64,000 nucleotides of DNA, from assembly GCA_015065325.1 (NCBI GenBank), contig SVQO01000001.1, positions 1-64,000 of the forward strand, given 5' to 3'. The DNA comes from Oscillospiraceae bacterium. GTDB taxonomy: Bacteria > Bacillota > Clostridia > Oscillospirales > SIG627. The notes under the pieces were generated by a model. The model saw nothing but the letters and a program-made list of their open reading frames with translations, made no database searches and was not told the DNA's origin. The translations under genes and the position numbers were made by a program. Below are positions 34,669 to 44,532 of the stretch, in pieces (position 1 is the stretch's first letter; each line of letters opens with the position of its first letter).

Positions 34669-35469
34669 ATGACGGAGAAGATCCTCTGCGCCCACGAGCG
34701 TACGCAAAAGCCCTCCATGGAAGAAAGAATGATGCACAGTCACGACAACTACGAGGTGTATTATCTGCTTTCGGGAGATGCGGATTTTTTGGTGGAAGCC
34801 ACCCGCTATCACCTTTACCCCGGAGATCTGCTTCTGATGCGCAAGGGCGAGGTGCATATGTTCCGTCTTCGTTCCGCCGCCCCCTACGAGCGGATGCACG
34901 TCAATTTTGATATTTCTCCCCTGCTCTCTCAGATCGGGATGAGCGAGCTTCTCACCCCCTTTGCCGACCGCAAGCTGGGTACCTTTAACCATTACCCTGC
35001 CACGCTGTTCCCCGACCTCCCCTTTAAAAAGGATATGGAGCGCCTTTGTGACGCAAAGCAGGAGGACAAGCTTTTGTACCTGCTTCCGCTTTTGGCGGAA
35101 CTGAAGGGTGCCTTTGAGACCCTGAAAGAAAATCCCACCTCCACCGCGCCCGACCGCGCCTCTGCCATCGTATCCTATATCAACGCCCACCTGTCCGAGG
35201 AGCTGTCCTTGGAGAATCTCTCCGCCCGCTTTTATTTGAGTCAGACCCATTTGAACCGAATTTTCCGCGCCTCCACGGGCACCACCGTATGGCAATACAT
35301 TACCATCAAGCGTCTTTATTTTGCCAAAGAGCTGTTGGCTCTGGGCAAAAAGCCCACCGAGATCGCCCTCCTCTGCGGCTTTAAAGATTACACCACCTTT
35401 TTCCGAGCTTACAAAAAGCTATTTGGGGAAGCACCGGGGGGTAGAACCTGGAAAAAAAACTCCCCGTAA
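34669..35469 (+). CDS. AraC-family transcriptional regulator
   Basis: 266 residues from the ATG at 34669 (AAAGGAAG upstream). N-terminal cupin domain with MHSHDNYEVYYLLSGD and YPGDLLLMRKGEVHMF (sugar-sensing type). C-terminal pair of helix-turn-helices: LSLENLSARFYLSQTHLNRIFR and PTEIALLCGFKDYTTFFRAY. A TTGCAA-17-TAAAAT promoter precedes it. It lies just upstream of the membrane protein/LarA-like/GH20 operon and is the obvious candidate activator. Confidence 0.88.
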   Translation: MTEKILCAHERTQKPSMEERMMHSHDNYEVYYLLSGDADFLVEATRYHLYPGDLLLMRKGEVHMFRLRSAAPYERMHVNFDISPLLSQIGMSELLTPFADRKLGTFNHYPATLFPDLPFKKDMERLCDAKQEDKLLYLLPLLAELKGAFETLKENPTSTAPDRASAIVSYINAHLSEELSLENLSARFYLSQTHLNRIFRASTGTTVWQYITIKRLYFAKELLALGKKPTEIALLCGFKDYTTFFRAYKKLFGEAPGGRTWKKNSP

Positions 35470-35540
35470 TCCCATTTTTCCCTTGATAAATGCCCTTTCC
35501 CGTGCTATTATATTTTCTAGAAACAAAAAGGAGACGAGGA

Positions 35541-36311
35541 ATGAAAAAACTGCAACGCACTCTCCTTGTTCTGTCGATTTTTTTTGCCGCAGCAATGCTC
35601 TTTTTTACGTTTTTTAATTTTGCCTGGCACTCCGATGCCAAGGGCTTTCAATACGGCTGGGGAAGCCCCATCGGCTTTCAAAAAGGCACACTGAGTACCG
35701 TTGCCGACTGCGTCTGGACGGCGGCTCCCTTTTTACTGCTGCTCTCCTCCGTTTTCTTTTTCTTCGGAGAAGGAGCCAAGCGGATCGGTACGGTCTTTTC
35801 CTGTTTGCCCTTAAGCGTCTATGCGCTTCTGCGCTTTCCCGATCTGATGAAGGAGGACGTTCACCATACGCTGGCGTTTACCGTTTTGGGAATTCTGTTC
35901 GTCGGGGTATTCACCATGGTCTTCGCCTTTATGCCCGAAACGAAAAAAATTGCCCCCGCCGTCGCATTCACCTATATAGGGCTTGAAATCCTGTTTTTGA
36001 TCCTCTCCTTTTCATTTCAGGAGAAATACTCCTATTTCTATTTCCAGGTGAATACGCTCATCTTCGACCGCACTATGATCTTCCGCTATCGCTTTTTCGT
36101 CATCTCCACCTTTTTTTATTACATCTTTTACGCTCTTTCGCTGGGACTTCGGATGATCTGCCTCCCCGAGAAAGCGGCAAAGGAGACGGACGCTTCGGCA
36201 ATACAGCCCGAGCCTGTCAAAGCAGAGGAAGAAAACAAATCCGACCCAGAGGAAAACGAGGAAGAAGATTATTCCTCCCTCACACTGGAGGATCTGGGAA
36301 TTCAACGATAA
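35541..36311 (+). CDS. Polytopic membrane protein, unknown function
   Basis: 256 residues from the ATG at 35541 (AAGGAGACGAGG before it; TTGATA-17-TATTAT promoter near 35484-35512). About six hydrophobic helices, for example LLVLSIFFAAAMLFFTFFNF, FLLLLSSVFFFFG and TVLGILFVGVFTMVFAF, followed by a ~50-residue acidic cytosolic tail. I do not recognise the family. It is followed after 19 bases by the LarA-like gene, so they are cotranscribed. Confidence 0.7.
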   Translation: MKKLQRTLLVLSIFFAAAMLFFTFFNFAWHSDAKGFQYGWGSPIGFQKGTLSTVADCVWTAAPFLLLLSSVFFFFGEGAKRIGTVFSCLPLSVYALLRFPDLMKEDVHHTLAFTVLGILFVGVFTMVFAFMPETKKIAPAVAFTYIGLEILFLILSFSFQEKYSYFYFQVNTLIFDRTMIFRYRFFVISTFFYYIFYALSLGLRMICLPEKAAKETDASAIQPEPVKAEEENKSDPEENEEEDYSSLTLEDLGIQR

Positions 36312-36330
36312 ATTCGGAAAGGATCTTATT

Positions 36331-37581
36331 ATGAAATTAGAATTCGGTTACGGAACGGGCATTCAGGAAGTCGTCCTCCCCGAGGAAAATCTGATGGACG
36401 TTCTGGTATCCAACGACATCCCTCACGAAAGACGGGATGAAGCTGCCGTTCTCTACGCGCTGGAAAACCCCATCGGCAAGGAGCGCCTTTGCACTTACGA
36501 TCTGGCAGGAAAGCGCATTGCCATCGTCACCAGCGACATTTCCCGCCCCCTGCCCAGCTACCGCATCTTGCCCGCGCTTTTGGACGAGCTGATCAAGGCA
36601 GGTGCCGAGGAGCAGAATATTACCGTGGTTCTGGCACTGGGCTCTCACCGCAAGCACACCGAGGAGGAAAAGATCGCCCTTTGCGGCAAGGAGGCATACG
36701 GACGGGTCCGCTGCATCGACTCCACCCCCGAGGATTGCGTCCATTTGGGCACCACCCGAAGCGGCACCCCCGTGGATATTTCCCGCGCCGTTGCCGAGGC
36801 GGATTTCAGAATTTGTCTGGGCAATATTGAATTTCACTATTTCGCAGGCTACTCCGGCGGCGCGAAGGCAATTATGCCCGGTGTATCCACGCCCGAGGCA
36901 ATTCAGGCAAACCACCGTATGATGGTCTCCCCCGACGCCCACGCAGGCAAGCTGGAGGGCAACCCCATCCGAGAGGACATCGAGGAAGCAGGCGAGATCT
37001 GCGGAATTGATTACATCGTCAACGCAGTCCTGGACGAGCACAAAAATATCGTTTACGCCGTCGCAGGCGACGCGACGGAGGCACATCGGGTCGGCTGTCG
37101 CTATCTGGACCGAATGTATCGCAAGACCCTTCCCTCCCGCGCAGATATCGTTTTGGTTTCTCAAGGCGGTGCTCCCAAGGATGCCAATCTGTACCAAACC
37201 CAGAAGGCACTGGACAACGCCAAGCACGCCGTAAAAAAAGGCGGCACCATCATTCTCATCGGCGCCTGTCCCGAAGGAATGGGCAGCAAAAAATTCGAGT
37301 CTTGGCTGACCAATGCCCCCACCGCCCATTCTATGGTAGAGCGGATCCATAAGGAATTCGAGCTGGGCGGGCACAAAGCGGCGGCAATCGGCATGGTTCT
37401 GGAGGATGCCGACATCTACTTCGTATCCGAAATGGATCCGGATTTCGTCCGCAGTATTTTCCTGACCCCCTTCTCCAGCGCACAGGAAGCACTGGATTGT
37501 GCAATGAACAAATACGGCAAAAACGCAACCGTTCTGGCAATGCCCTACGGTGGCGCTACTCTGCCCATGGCAGAGGAATAA
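36331..37581 (+). CDS. LarA-family (nickel-pincer racemase-like) protein
   Basis: 416 residues. Family landmarks: SDISRPLP (about residue 67), LGSHRKHTEEE (about 103), FHYFAGYSGGAKAIMPG (about 168-184) and HAGKLEGNPIREDIEEA (about 203). In lactate racemase these hold the catalytic histidines and the lysine that carries the pincer cofactor; all are present. Known relatives racemise or epimerise various 2-hydroxyacids and sugars. The LarB/C/E cofactor-making proteins are not in the window. Location directly before a GH20 gene suggests a 2-hydroxyacid or sugar acid from amino-sugar breakdown. Confidence 0.82.
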   Translation: MKLEFGYGTGIQEVVLPEENLMDVLVSNDIPHERRDEAAVLYALENPIGKERLCTYDLAGKRIAIVTSDISRPLPSYRILPALLDELIKAGAEEQNITVVLALGSHRKHTEEEKIALCGKEAYGRVRCIDSTPEDCVHLGTTRSGTPVDISRAVAEADFRICLGNIEFHYFAGYSGGAKAIMPGVSTPEAIQANHRMMVSPDAHAGKLEGNPIREDIEEAGEICGIDYIVNAVLDEHKNIVYAVAGDATEAHRVGCRYLDRMYRKTLPSRADIVLVSQGGAPKDANLYQTQKALDNAKHAVKKGGTIILIGACPEGMGSKKFESWLTNAPTAHSMVERIHKEFELGGHKAAAIGMVLEDADIYFVSEMDPDFVRSIFLTPFSSAQEALDCAMNKYGKNATVLAMPYGGATLPMAEE

Positions 37582-37605
37582 ATGCAATTTTGAGAGGAGC
37601 GTATT

Positions 37606-39822
37606 ATGCAATTATCCGATCGCATCATTCCCACCCCCCAAAAGCTGAACGTTTCCGAGAAAAAGCTTTCCCTCGGCAGCTTCGGTAAGGTCTCCTACCG
37701 CGTAGAGAAGACCGAGGCTCCCTTTTCTCTGGAAAGAGCCTACGCACGTCTGAAACAGGAGCTTCCCGTCCGCTTCGGCTGTGATGAAGCAGAGAACGGT
37801 GCTCTGACCATTACCCTGAATGCATCAAATGCACCCGAGGGTATCAAAAATCCCGAGCAAGGCTACGCCGTAAAAGCGGAAGACGGCAAGATCACCTTGA
37901 CCGCCTTCGGTGAAGCAGGCGCATACTACGCCGTTACCACACTGCTTCAGATCCTGAAAGCGGAAGACGGTGCCTTCACCCTCCCCGCTTTCGACCTTCT
38001 GGACTATCCCGAGCTGCAAAAGCGCGGTCACTTCGTAGAGACCCGTTTCGGCACCGACCTGATGGAGCTTGCAGATTGGAAGCAGGTCGTTGACGCGATG
38101 GTTGACGTGAAAGAAAACCAGCTTACCGTATCCGTTTACGGCTGCTGGAATATGCAGTACGACAAGCGTATCAGCGAATACATATTTCTCCCCTTCAAGG
38201 GCTACGAGGATCTGAAGACCCCCGTTTACAAGAAGTACTACTCTCCCAAAAAGGGCGACTACGTTTTTGAAAAGGTTGGCACCCCCATGGCGGAAAAGGA
38301 CTTCTTCGGTGAGCTTCGCGCCTACGGCAAGGAGCGCGGTGTAGAAGTACTTCCCATGTTCAACTCTCTTGGACACAACACCCTGATCCCCAGACTGTAC
38401 CCCGAAACCAGTGCCAAGGATGAAAACGGCAATCCCTCCAACACCGGCTTCTGTACCGCCAACCCCAAGACCTACGAGATCCTCTTTGATCTGTACGATC
38501 AGATCATCGACCGTTACAGCACCCCCGACAATCCCATCGAATCTTTCGATATCGGTATGGACGAGATCCGCAACGAATTTGCCGTTGACCCCAACGATAT
38601 CACCCACCGTCACAACGCTTGGTGTCAGTGCCCCGTTTGCCGCACCAAGACCCGTCAGGAGATCTTCTTCGAGCACGCGGCAAAGCTGATGAAGCATCTG
38701 CATTCCCGCGGTGTCAAGACCGTTTATATGTACAATGATATGGTGGTTGAGCATAAGACCAAACTCAAGCCCGACCCTGCCGATCATTCTCCCCTGTTGA
38801 AGGAAGCACTTGCCAAACACAATCTGCTTGACGTTGCCTGCGTGGACTGGTGGTCCTACAGCGATCTTCCCGAAAAGCTAAGCTTCTCCGACCTCCATCC
38901 CGAGCTTGGCTTCCGTAGCTCCATCAAGCCTTGGAACGGCTACTATCATTGGTCTCACGTATTCCACCCCGTCGGAAATATTTACCACATGATCAAAATG
39001 GCACACGAAGCCGGTGCAGAAGCAAAGCGCTCTTATTCCTCCTGGGATAATTCTTTCCACAGACCCAACCAGCTGCAGGCTGATTGGTCCTGGAACTTCA
39101 GCGGTACCGGCTCCATGGATGATGCAAAGGCACGCTACGTGCGCCGCTACTTCCCCAACTCCGTGGAGGAAGCAATGAGCGCCTTTGATCTTTGGGACGA
39201 CGTGACCCGCCAGACCAACGCCCAGGATCCCAAGAACACCCTTTCCAACCGCCGCGAAATGATCTTCAGCTCTCTGGTATACTACCGCTACTCCTACTAT
39301 ATGGACGGCAAGGATTATCCCCGCAATTATCCCGGCGAATTGATGCCCAAGCTCCGCGAGGATGCCGCCTTCTGTGCCGATCTGCGCGCCATGCAGCTGC
39401 AGGTAGAGCAGGCCGCCGCGCTGTGGGAAACCATTGCCGAAAAGAATCCCGAAGCCGCAGAGCTTGCAAAGCGTTACCGCTACGAAATGATGCTCTACAC
39501 CGCTATTTTCCGTGACTGGACCACGCTGATGGATCTGGACGAGATGGCTGCAAATTACGCCGAAACCAAGGATGAGGCGATCATCGCGCAGATGGCTTCT
39601 CTTGCAGAGGCTCAGAAAAACTTCCGTCTCCAAGTGATCACGTTGCTGGAAAATACTAAGGAAGACTACCTCATTCCTTCTCACGCCCGCAACCAGACCA
39701 TTCCCATGCAATACTTTGCAGATCTGGAAGCATATCTGAAGAATACTCCCGCGTCGGAGCTGAAACTGGATCTCTCCGATATGCGCCACATGGCATCGGA
39801 AACCTTTATGAATCTGAGATGA
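37606..39822 (+). CDS. GH20-family beta-N-acetylhexosaminidase-like enzyme
   Basis: 738 residues, strong RBS (GAGAGGAG), no signal peptide. The N-terminal ~125 residues are the GH20b domain (IIPTPQKLNVSEKKLSL, GAYYAVTTLLQIL). The catalytic barrel begins with LQKRGHFVETRFG and has VLPMFNSLGHNTLIPRLYPE, then FDIGMDEIRN, where the Asp-Glu pair matches the GH20 GxDE catalytic motif. A CQCPVC loop could bind metal. The ~250-residue C-terminal helical part is longer than usual. Expected to release terminal N-acetylhexosamines from imported oligosaccharides by substrate-assisted catalysis. Confidence 0.8.
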   Translation: MQLSDRIIPTPQKLNVSEKKLSLGSFGKVSYRVEKTEAPFSLERAYARLKQELPVRFGCDEAENGALTITLNASNAPEGIKNPEQGYAVKAEDGKITLTAFGEAGAYYAVTTLLQILKAEDGAFTLPAFDLLDYPELQKRGHFVETRFGTDLMELADWKQVVDAMVDVKENQLTVSVYGCWNMQYDKRISEYIFLPFKGYEDLKTPVYKKYYSPKKGDYVFEKVGTPMAEKDFFGELRAYGKERGVEVLPMFNSLGHNTLIPRLYPETSAKDENGNPSNTGFCTANPKTYEILFDLYDQIIDRYSTPDNPIESFDIGMDEIRNEFAVDPNDITHRHNAWCQCPVCRTKTRQEIFFEHAAKLMKHLHSRGVKTVYMYNDMVVEHKTKLKPDPADHSPLLKEALAKHNLLDVACVDWWSYSDLPEKLSFSDLHPELGFRSSIKPWNGYYHWSHVFHPVGNIYHMIKMAHEAGAEAKRSYSSWDNSFHRPNQLQADWSWNFSGTGSMDDAKARYVRRYFPNSVEEAMSAFDLWDDVTRQTNAQDPKNTLSNRREMIFSSLVYYRYSYYMDGKDYPRNYPGELMPKLREDAAFCADLRAMQLQVEQAAALWETIAEKNPEAAELAKRYRYEMMLYTAIFRDWTTLMDLDEMAANYAETKDEAIIAQMASLAEAQKNFRLQVITLLENTKEDYLIPSHARNQTIPMQYFADLEAYLKNTPASELKLDLSDMRHMASETFMNLR

Positions 39823-39830
39823 CCCATAAC

Positions 39831-39871
39831 AAAAATGCCATTCGCAAAAAAATTGCGAATGGCATTTTTTT
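39831..39871. terminator. Bidirectional terminator
   Basis: AATGCCATTCGCAA and TTGCGAATGGCATT around a short A-rich loop, with flanking A and T runs, between the GH20 gene (+) and the iron-sulfur protein (-). Confidence 0.88.
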
Positions 39872-42080
39872 ATTTCGTTTTGCCGAGAGGACAGTTTTGC
39901 AGACAGCGCTCGATCACAATATCAATGAAATGCGGATTTTGATAGCAAAGGGTCTGAATCTTATCCTTTTGCTCCTGCACCCGCTTGATCGTTTCCTCGT
40001 CCAATTTTTCCGGCACGGGAATATCGGGCAGCTTCCAGCCCAGCTGACCGGAGCCTACTCCCTCGCACATGGCAAGGGACCGCGCCCAGGCACATCGGGT
40101 CTCGTCTCGGCGGAACACGGAAAAGCTTAAGTCTTTTTTGATCTCGATCCGTTCCGTTTCTCCACAAAGCGCCGCCATCGGACAGGCAGAAGCACAAAGC
40201 TTGCAATCCTCGGGACAGTCAACGGCTTCCGTCTGCGGTGTAGGTGTCAGCGGCGCGTCGGTCAAAACAAAGGTATAGCGCAATCTGGGGCCGTACTTGG
40301 GATGGATCAACAACCCGCTTTTCCCCAGACTCCCCAGTCCCGCCGCCGCCGCGAAGGGGGCGTTACCGCGAAGATCGGGCATATGTCTGCCGAATTTCCC
40401 AATGGTAGGGGGCACGTCGCGGGCAAGATTGCCGAATACGATGGCGCGATACCCCTTTGCCTGAAGGGTACTGCACAGATCCACTCCTGCCCAGATGCTC
40501 TCCTTGTGGATCTCGTAATGGGCGTAGGCGTAAGCGGAGCCGTCCTCCGCCTCCTGCGCTCCCGCCAGCTCCACCACCCGTTCCGGCAAAGCTTCGGCAA
40601 GGGCAACGATCGACTTCATCCCCGGGTAATTCTCGCGGATATGATCCATTCCGCTAAACGTCACGTCCTCAAGAGACCCTACGGCGACTACGTCCATATT
40701 TTCAAAGATGGGAAGATCGGGGGAAAGCTTCGGTACCACATCGTCCTTCCACTCCCGCAGGATCTCGGTGCAAGGCTCAAAGGGAATATTGCAGATCACC
40801 GCGGCAAGCTCAACCCTCTCTCCTTCGCTTTCCCAGCCCGCATCCTCGGAAGCCTTGCGAGCAAAACCCGTGTCGTTCCAGTCCTGGATGGCTTCGTACC
40901 CGAGATCGTCCAGATAGCGGGTCACATCGATCGCCATACAGGAAAGACGATCCACCATAGACGCATGCAAATGCTTACGGTTTAGGCGATTAAATTCCCC
41001 CTCCATGGTAAACAAATTGGTCTTTCGTCCTACGGTGATCACGGTTTTAAAGGTTTGGAAGAATTGCTCGGTGCGAAAACCGGGAGCGATATTCCCTTTC
41101 AGCGCCTCGAAATCGGAAAGAGGGCGAATGCTCATACGGTCTGCTCCCGCCAAAACGGAAAGCTCTCTGATCTTTTCCAAAAGAGTCTGTGCGGGCGTTT
41201 CCAACTTTTCTTTTTTTCGCAAAGCGCCCGGGGCATAATCGGGATCGAGAATCCGCTTTTTCGGAGTCATACAGTGCTTGAAGGAGCTGCACATATAGCC
41301 GTGATTGGGAACGCGCACGCCTTTTTCCACCGAACGGTAGATCTTCTCCTCATCCATATCCTCGATCTCCGCCAGGAGATTGGTATCCAGATGCGCTTGC
41401 TCCCCGTAGAAGCAACGCCAACGATTGATATTGGGATAGCGAAAATGCTTATCCTCGATCATAAAATCAAAAAATTTCGGCTCGTTCAGTCTGGAGGTTT
41501 TATAATTTTGCCCCGCGCAGTGCTTGGCACAGCCCAGGCACAGATCGCACAGAGGATCTCCACGGTACAACTCATCGCTCTCCAGCTCCGCAGAGGTGAT
41601 GAAAGAAATGATCCTCTGACGCGGGCCGTACTCAGGCGACATCACCATTCCGTGGTAGCCGTATTCCCCGAGCCCCGCGGCAACGAAGGCGGGCATATGA
41701 TTCCAGGCAGCGGTATGCTCGTAAGGAATATCCTTATATTTGCGATGCCGCCAATAGGTGGTACAGGGCTGACAAACCGTGGGATACCCTTCCTTTTCCA
41801 ACCATTTGCACATACGGAAGCAAATGGCGTCCAGCTTTGGGATCATGCCGATCTGAAAGGCGGCGGGAAAGTTCGGATTCGGTTCTCCGCACCAGTCCAC
41901 CGAAGCGTCGGGATGGTGGATCCCAAGACACACGACGGATTTCGCCTCGGGCAAATGGGCAACGGGGCGCAGCATGGGGTTCATTCCCTCAAATCGGGAA
42001 ACGGGAGCGATCCCTACCATATCGGCACCAAGCTCCAGCGCCAATTTCTTTATTGCAAGAGTCAATTCTTTACGATCCAT
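39870..42080 (-). CDS. Tandem-duplicated QueG/reductive-dehalogenase-like iron-sulfur protein
   Basis: 736 residues from the ATG at 42080. Two homologous halves: residues ~1-290 (GADMVGIAPVSRFEG, VAAGLGEYGYHGMVMSPEYGPRQR, CDLCLGCAKHC) and ~310-736 (AGADRMSIRPLSDFEA, AAAGLGSLGKSGLLIHPKYGPRLR, CPEDCKLCASACP). Each ends in a ferredoxin-like cysteine cluster. In QueG and reductive dehalogenases this layout binds a corrinoid and [4Fe-4S] clusters. There is no Tat signal, so it is not a classic membrane RdhA. Reaction unknown; possibly a corrinoid-dependent reductase. Divergent from an AraC gene. Confidence 0.7.
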   Translation of the reverse strand: MDRKELTLAIKKLALELGADMVGIAPVSRFEGMNPMLRPVAHLPEAKSVVCLGIHHPDASVDWCGEPNPNFPAAFQIGMIPKLDAICFRMCKWLEKEGYPTVCQPCTTYWRHRKYKDIPYEHTAAWNHMPAFVAAGLGEYGYHGMVMSPEYGPRQRIISFITSAELESDELYRGDPLCDLCLGCAKHCAGQNYKTSRLNEPKFFDFMIEDKHFRYPNINRWRCFYGEQAHLDTNLLAEIEDMDEEKIYRSVEKGVRVPNHGYMCSSFKHCMTPKKRILDPDYAPGALRKKEKLETPAQTLLEKIRELSVLAGADRMSIRPLSDFEALKGNIAPGFRTEQFFQTFKTVITVGRKTNLFTMEGEFNRLNRKHLHASMVDRLSCMAIDVTRYLDDLGYEAIQDWNDTGFARKASEDAGWESEGERVELAAVICNIPFEPCTEILREWKDDVVPKLSPDLPIFENMDVVAVGSLEDVTFSGMDHIRENYPGMKSIVALAEALPERVVELAGAQEAEDGSAYAYAHYEIHKESIWAGVDLCSTLQAKGYRAIVFGNLARDVPPTIGKFGRHMPDLRGNAPFAAAAGLGSLGKSGLLIHPKYGPRLRYTFVLTDAPLTPTPQTEAVDCPEDCKLCASACPMAALCGETERIEIKKDLSFSVFRRDETRCAWARSLAMCEGVGSGQLGWKLPDIPVPEKLDEETIKRVQEQKDKIQTLCYQNPHFIDIVIERCLQNCPLGKTK

Positions 42081-42192
42081 TTTTCTCACCTCACCGCTAT
42101 TTTATATGAAAATCACGCCTTTTTCAATGGAAAAATCCGTTTTTATATGGACATATCCGCTTTTTCGTGCTACACTTTGACGGGAGGACGAT

Positions 42193-43002
42193 ATGAATAC
42201 CTTTCAAGACCATTTTTTCGATTATCATTTTCGCGGAGATCTGAATCTCCTGTACTGCGGCAACCGCGAGCGTTCCATTGACCACAGATACGTTCATACG
42301 CAAAACGCCTATCTCCTCACCTACGTTGTAGAGGGATCGGCGACCCTTTCCGTATCAGGCAAGAAAATCCCTTTGAAAGCGGGAGATCTTTTCGTATCCT
42401 ATCCTTCCTCGGGAGCCTCCTACATTACGAAAACAGGCGTCCCCTGGAGTATCCGCTGGGTGACCCTCACAGGTACCCAGCCGGAGAGCTTACTCCCCTT
42501 AATGGGCTTTGCTCCCGACAAGCCCTGCCTTCCCGCAGCCGATCCCGCGCGGGCGGAGCAAATCCTTGCAGAGCTGTTTGCCATTGCTTTAAAGGACGAT
42601 CTGAAAAATAAGCTTTACGCTCTTTCCTTGCTCTACGAATTGCTTTCCGCCGTTTCACCATCCTCCGCTCCCGTCGCGGGCAATAAAACCGTATCCAATG
42701 CCGTCGCCTTTATTTCCGAGCATTACGGCGACAAAGAACTCTCCGTAGAATCGCTCGCGGCGACAGCGTTTCTGAATACCAATTATTTTTCCAAGCTGTT
42801 CACCGCTCACACAGGGATCTCTCCCGGTCGCTTCATTTCAAAAACACGGATGGAAAAAGCAAAGAAACTTCTGACCTTTACCCAGCTTTCCGTGGCAGGT
42901 GTCGCCATTGCCGTCGGCTTTTCCGACCCCCTGTACTTCTCACGCAGTTTTCGCCGCTATACGGGGCTTTCCCCCTCCCAATTTCGAGCGGCAAGCAAAT
43001 AA
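42193..43002 (+). CDS. AraC-family transcriptional regulator
   Basis: 269 residues, GGGAGG before the ATG. The N-terminal half is a cupin sensor (YLLTYVVEGSATLSVSGKK, LKAGDLFVSYPSSGASY). The C-terminal AraC domain has LSVESLAATAFLNTNYFSKLF and the consensus VAGVAIAVGFSDPLYFSRSF then YTGLSPSQFR. Divergent from the duplicated iron-sulfur protein gene with ~110 bp between, and convergent to the ceramidase-like cluster; it may regulate the former. Confidence 0.9.
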   Translation: MNTFQDHFFDYHFRGDLNLLYCGNRERSIDHRYVHTQNAYLLTYVVEGSATLSVSGKKIPLKAGDLFVSYPSSGASYITKTGVPWSIRWVTLTGTQPESLLPLMGFAPDKPCLPAADPARAEQILAELFAIALKDDLKNKLYALSLLYELLSAVSPSSAPVAGNKTVSNAVAFISEHYGDKELSVESLAATAFLNTNYFSKLFTAHTGISPGRFISKTRMEKAKKLLTFTQLSVAGVAIAVGFSDPLYFSRSFRRYTGLSPSQFRAASK

Positions 43003-43030
43003 GAAAAGGAGCCTTTCGGCTCCTTTTCTT
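43001..43030. terminator. Bidirectional terminator
   Basis: AAGAAAAGGAGCC, loop TTTC, GGCTCCTTTTCTT. It overlaps the stop codons of the AraC gene and the ceramidase-like gene. Confidence 0.85.
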
Positions 43031-44513
43031 ATTTCAAGGTAGTCAGCATGGCAACCAGCTCGTTTGCCAGCATTTCACCGGTTCCCTTGACGTATTTGCA
43101 GGTATCCACCTCGTAGCCGCCGTTGGGCCAGGCAATCTCGGAGGGAATATAACCGTAGGAGCCGTTGGAATAGGCGCAAACGAAGGTCATGGTGTAGGTG
43201 GAATTTTTCTTGATCTGCTGTCCGTTGGTATCGAACATTTCGTAGGGTGCCACGGCAAAGCCGATGTCACCGATGGCAACGGCAGAAAGGGGCATAGTAG
43301 AGCTTGCTTCGGTTCTGTTGCTCTTGTTTACCACCGCGTTTGCGTGATAGGGTGAGTTGTAACCGTACACCAGACAAAGACTCTTTGCCATATCGTAGTC
43401 TCCTGCACGGTAGGGATCAGCGATAGCCTGCGCCTTTTGCAGATCGTACATAGAAACGTCCAGATCATGCTGGCAGGTCACGGTCTTGGTGGTGGCACGA
43501 ACCTTGCCGGTAGGAACGCTTTCCATTTTTGGGATCGCCTCCAGTGCAACGTCGGCGAGCTTCTTTCCGTGAACGTTGTAATCCGCGTTGCTGGGTTCGG
43601 TGGTAATGAAGCTGTTGGGAACCACGTTACCCGCGCCGCCCTGATGGTAAGTAAAATGAACGCCTGCATCCTTCTCGATCTTTTCACGCATTGCGCCGAC
43701 CCAGTCCGCGGAAAGCATGGTATTGTCTCTTCCGCCTGCGGTGGTCACGTGGCACTGCCAGTTCATCATCAGAATATCCTTGCCGTTCACGCGGTCGAAC
43801 ATCAGAAGCTGCATTTCGTTATCCACCTCGGTCTCGTGGCGGACAACGGGGGATTTGCTGTCGGAAACGTAGTTGGTTCCGTGGAAGGTACCGTCCTCAC
43901 GGAAGTAGCGGCGAACGTAGCTCAGATCCGTAGTAGTGGTGCGACCGATCTTCATCTCGCACCGATCCAGATCCGCAACCGCTTCCTTGGCAGCCTTCAG
44001 CACGGCAGGATAAAAAATTCTCAGATAGTTGGCAACGGATTCGTTCGCGGTATCGCTGATCGCGGGCGAAGAATGGGAGTGGGTTGCGGAAATTGTAATG
44101 AATTCCGGCTTGATGCCAAGAGCCTTTTCCACCTGTCTGTAAATGCTCTCTACGTTTTTATAACCAATAGCAAGCACGTCGATGCAGAAAAACAAAGCGG
44201 TATTTTCCCCGTCGGATACGGCAGTGCAAGCAGCAGTGATATCACTGGCAACACCGGTAGAGCGACGAAACTCGGTATTACCGTAGCCACCCATACCTAC
44301 GGGACTGGTGGGATTGATCACCACGCGGGAATAGCCTGCACAAAAGCCGGTGGGATCACGCTTTTCCTTCGGTGCATTCTCCTCCTGTTTTGTACTTTCC
44401 GCCTGTTTCTCCGCGGTTTTGGCCGCTCCCGCCTCCGACAAAGCCGAAGAACAGGACACCAAGGAGGTCATCAGAACCACGACCGCCAATACAAAAAACA
44501 AAATTCGTTTCAT
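43029..44513 (-). CDS. Ceramidase-like hydrolase, lipoprotein (secreted paralog A)
   Basis: 494 residues. FFVLAVVVLMTSLVSC is a lipoprotein signal (Cys about 21), followed by a ~35-residue charged linker, then the same catalytic domain as the cytosolic copies: CAGYSRVVINPTSPVG, SATHSHSSPAI, NWQCHVTTAGG, YHQGGAGNVVPNS, APYEMFDTNGQQIK, and IAWPNGGYEV. The PN after the nucleophile region resembles real ceramidases more than the cytosolic copies do, but no serine precedes it in the expected spot. Last gene of a three-paralog operon beginning at 47365. Probably acts on a lipid or glycoconjugate at the cell surface. Confidence 0.78.
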   Translation of the reverse strand: MKRILFFVLAVVVLMTSLVSCSSALSEAGAAKTAEKQAESTKQEENAPKEKRDPTGFCAGYSRVVINPTSPVGMGGYGNTEFRRSTGVASDITAACTAVSDGENTALFFCIDVLAIGYKNVESIYRQVEKALGIKPEFITISATHSHSSPAISDTANESVANYLRIFYPAVLKAAKEAVADLDRCEMKIGRTTTTDLSYVRRYFREDGTFHGTNYVSDSKSPVVRHETEVDNEMQLLMFDRVNGKDILMMNWQCHVTTAGGRDNTMLSADWVGAMREKIEKDAGVHFTYHQGGAGNVVPNSFITTEPSNADYNVHGKKLADVALEAIPKMESVPTGKVRATTKTVTCQHDLDVSMYDLQKAQAIADPYRAGDYDMAKSLCLVYGYNSPYHANAVVNKSNRTEASSTMPLSAVAIGDIGFAVAPYEMFDTNGQQIKKNSTYTMTFVCAYSNGSYGYIPSEIAWPNGGYEVDTCKYVKGTGEMLANELVAMLTTLK

Positions 44514-44532
44514 ATTCTTCTCCTTCTACGCT

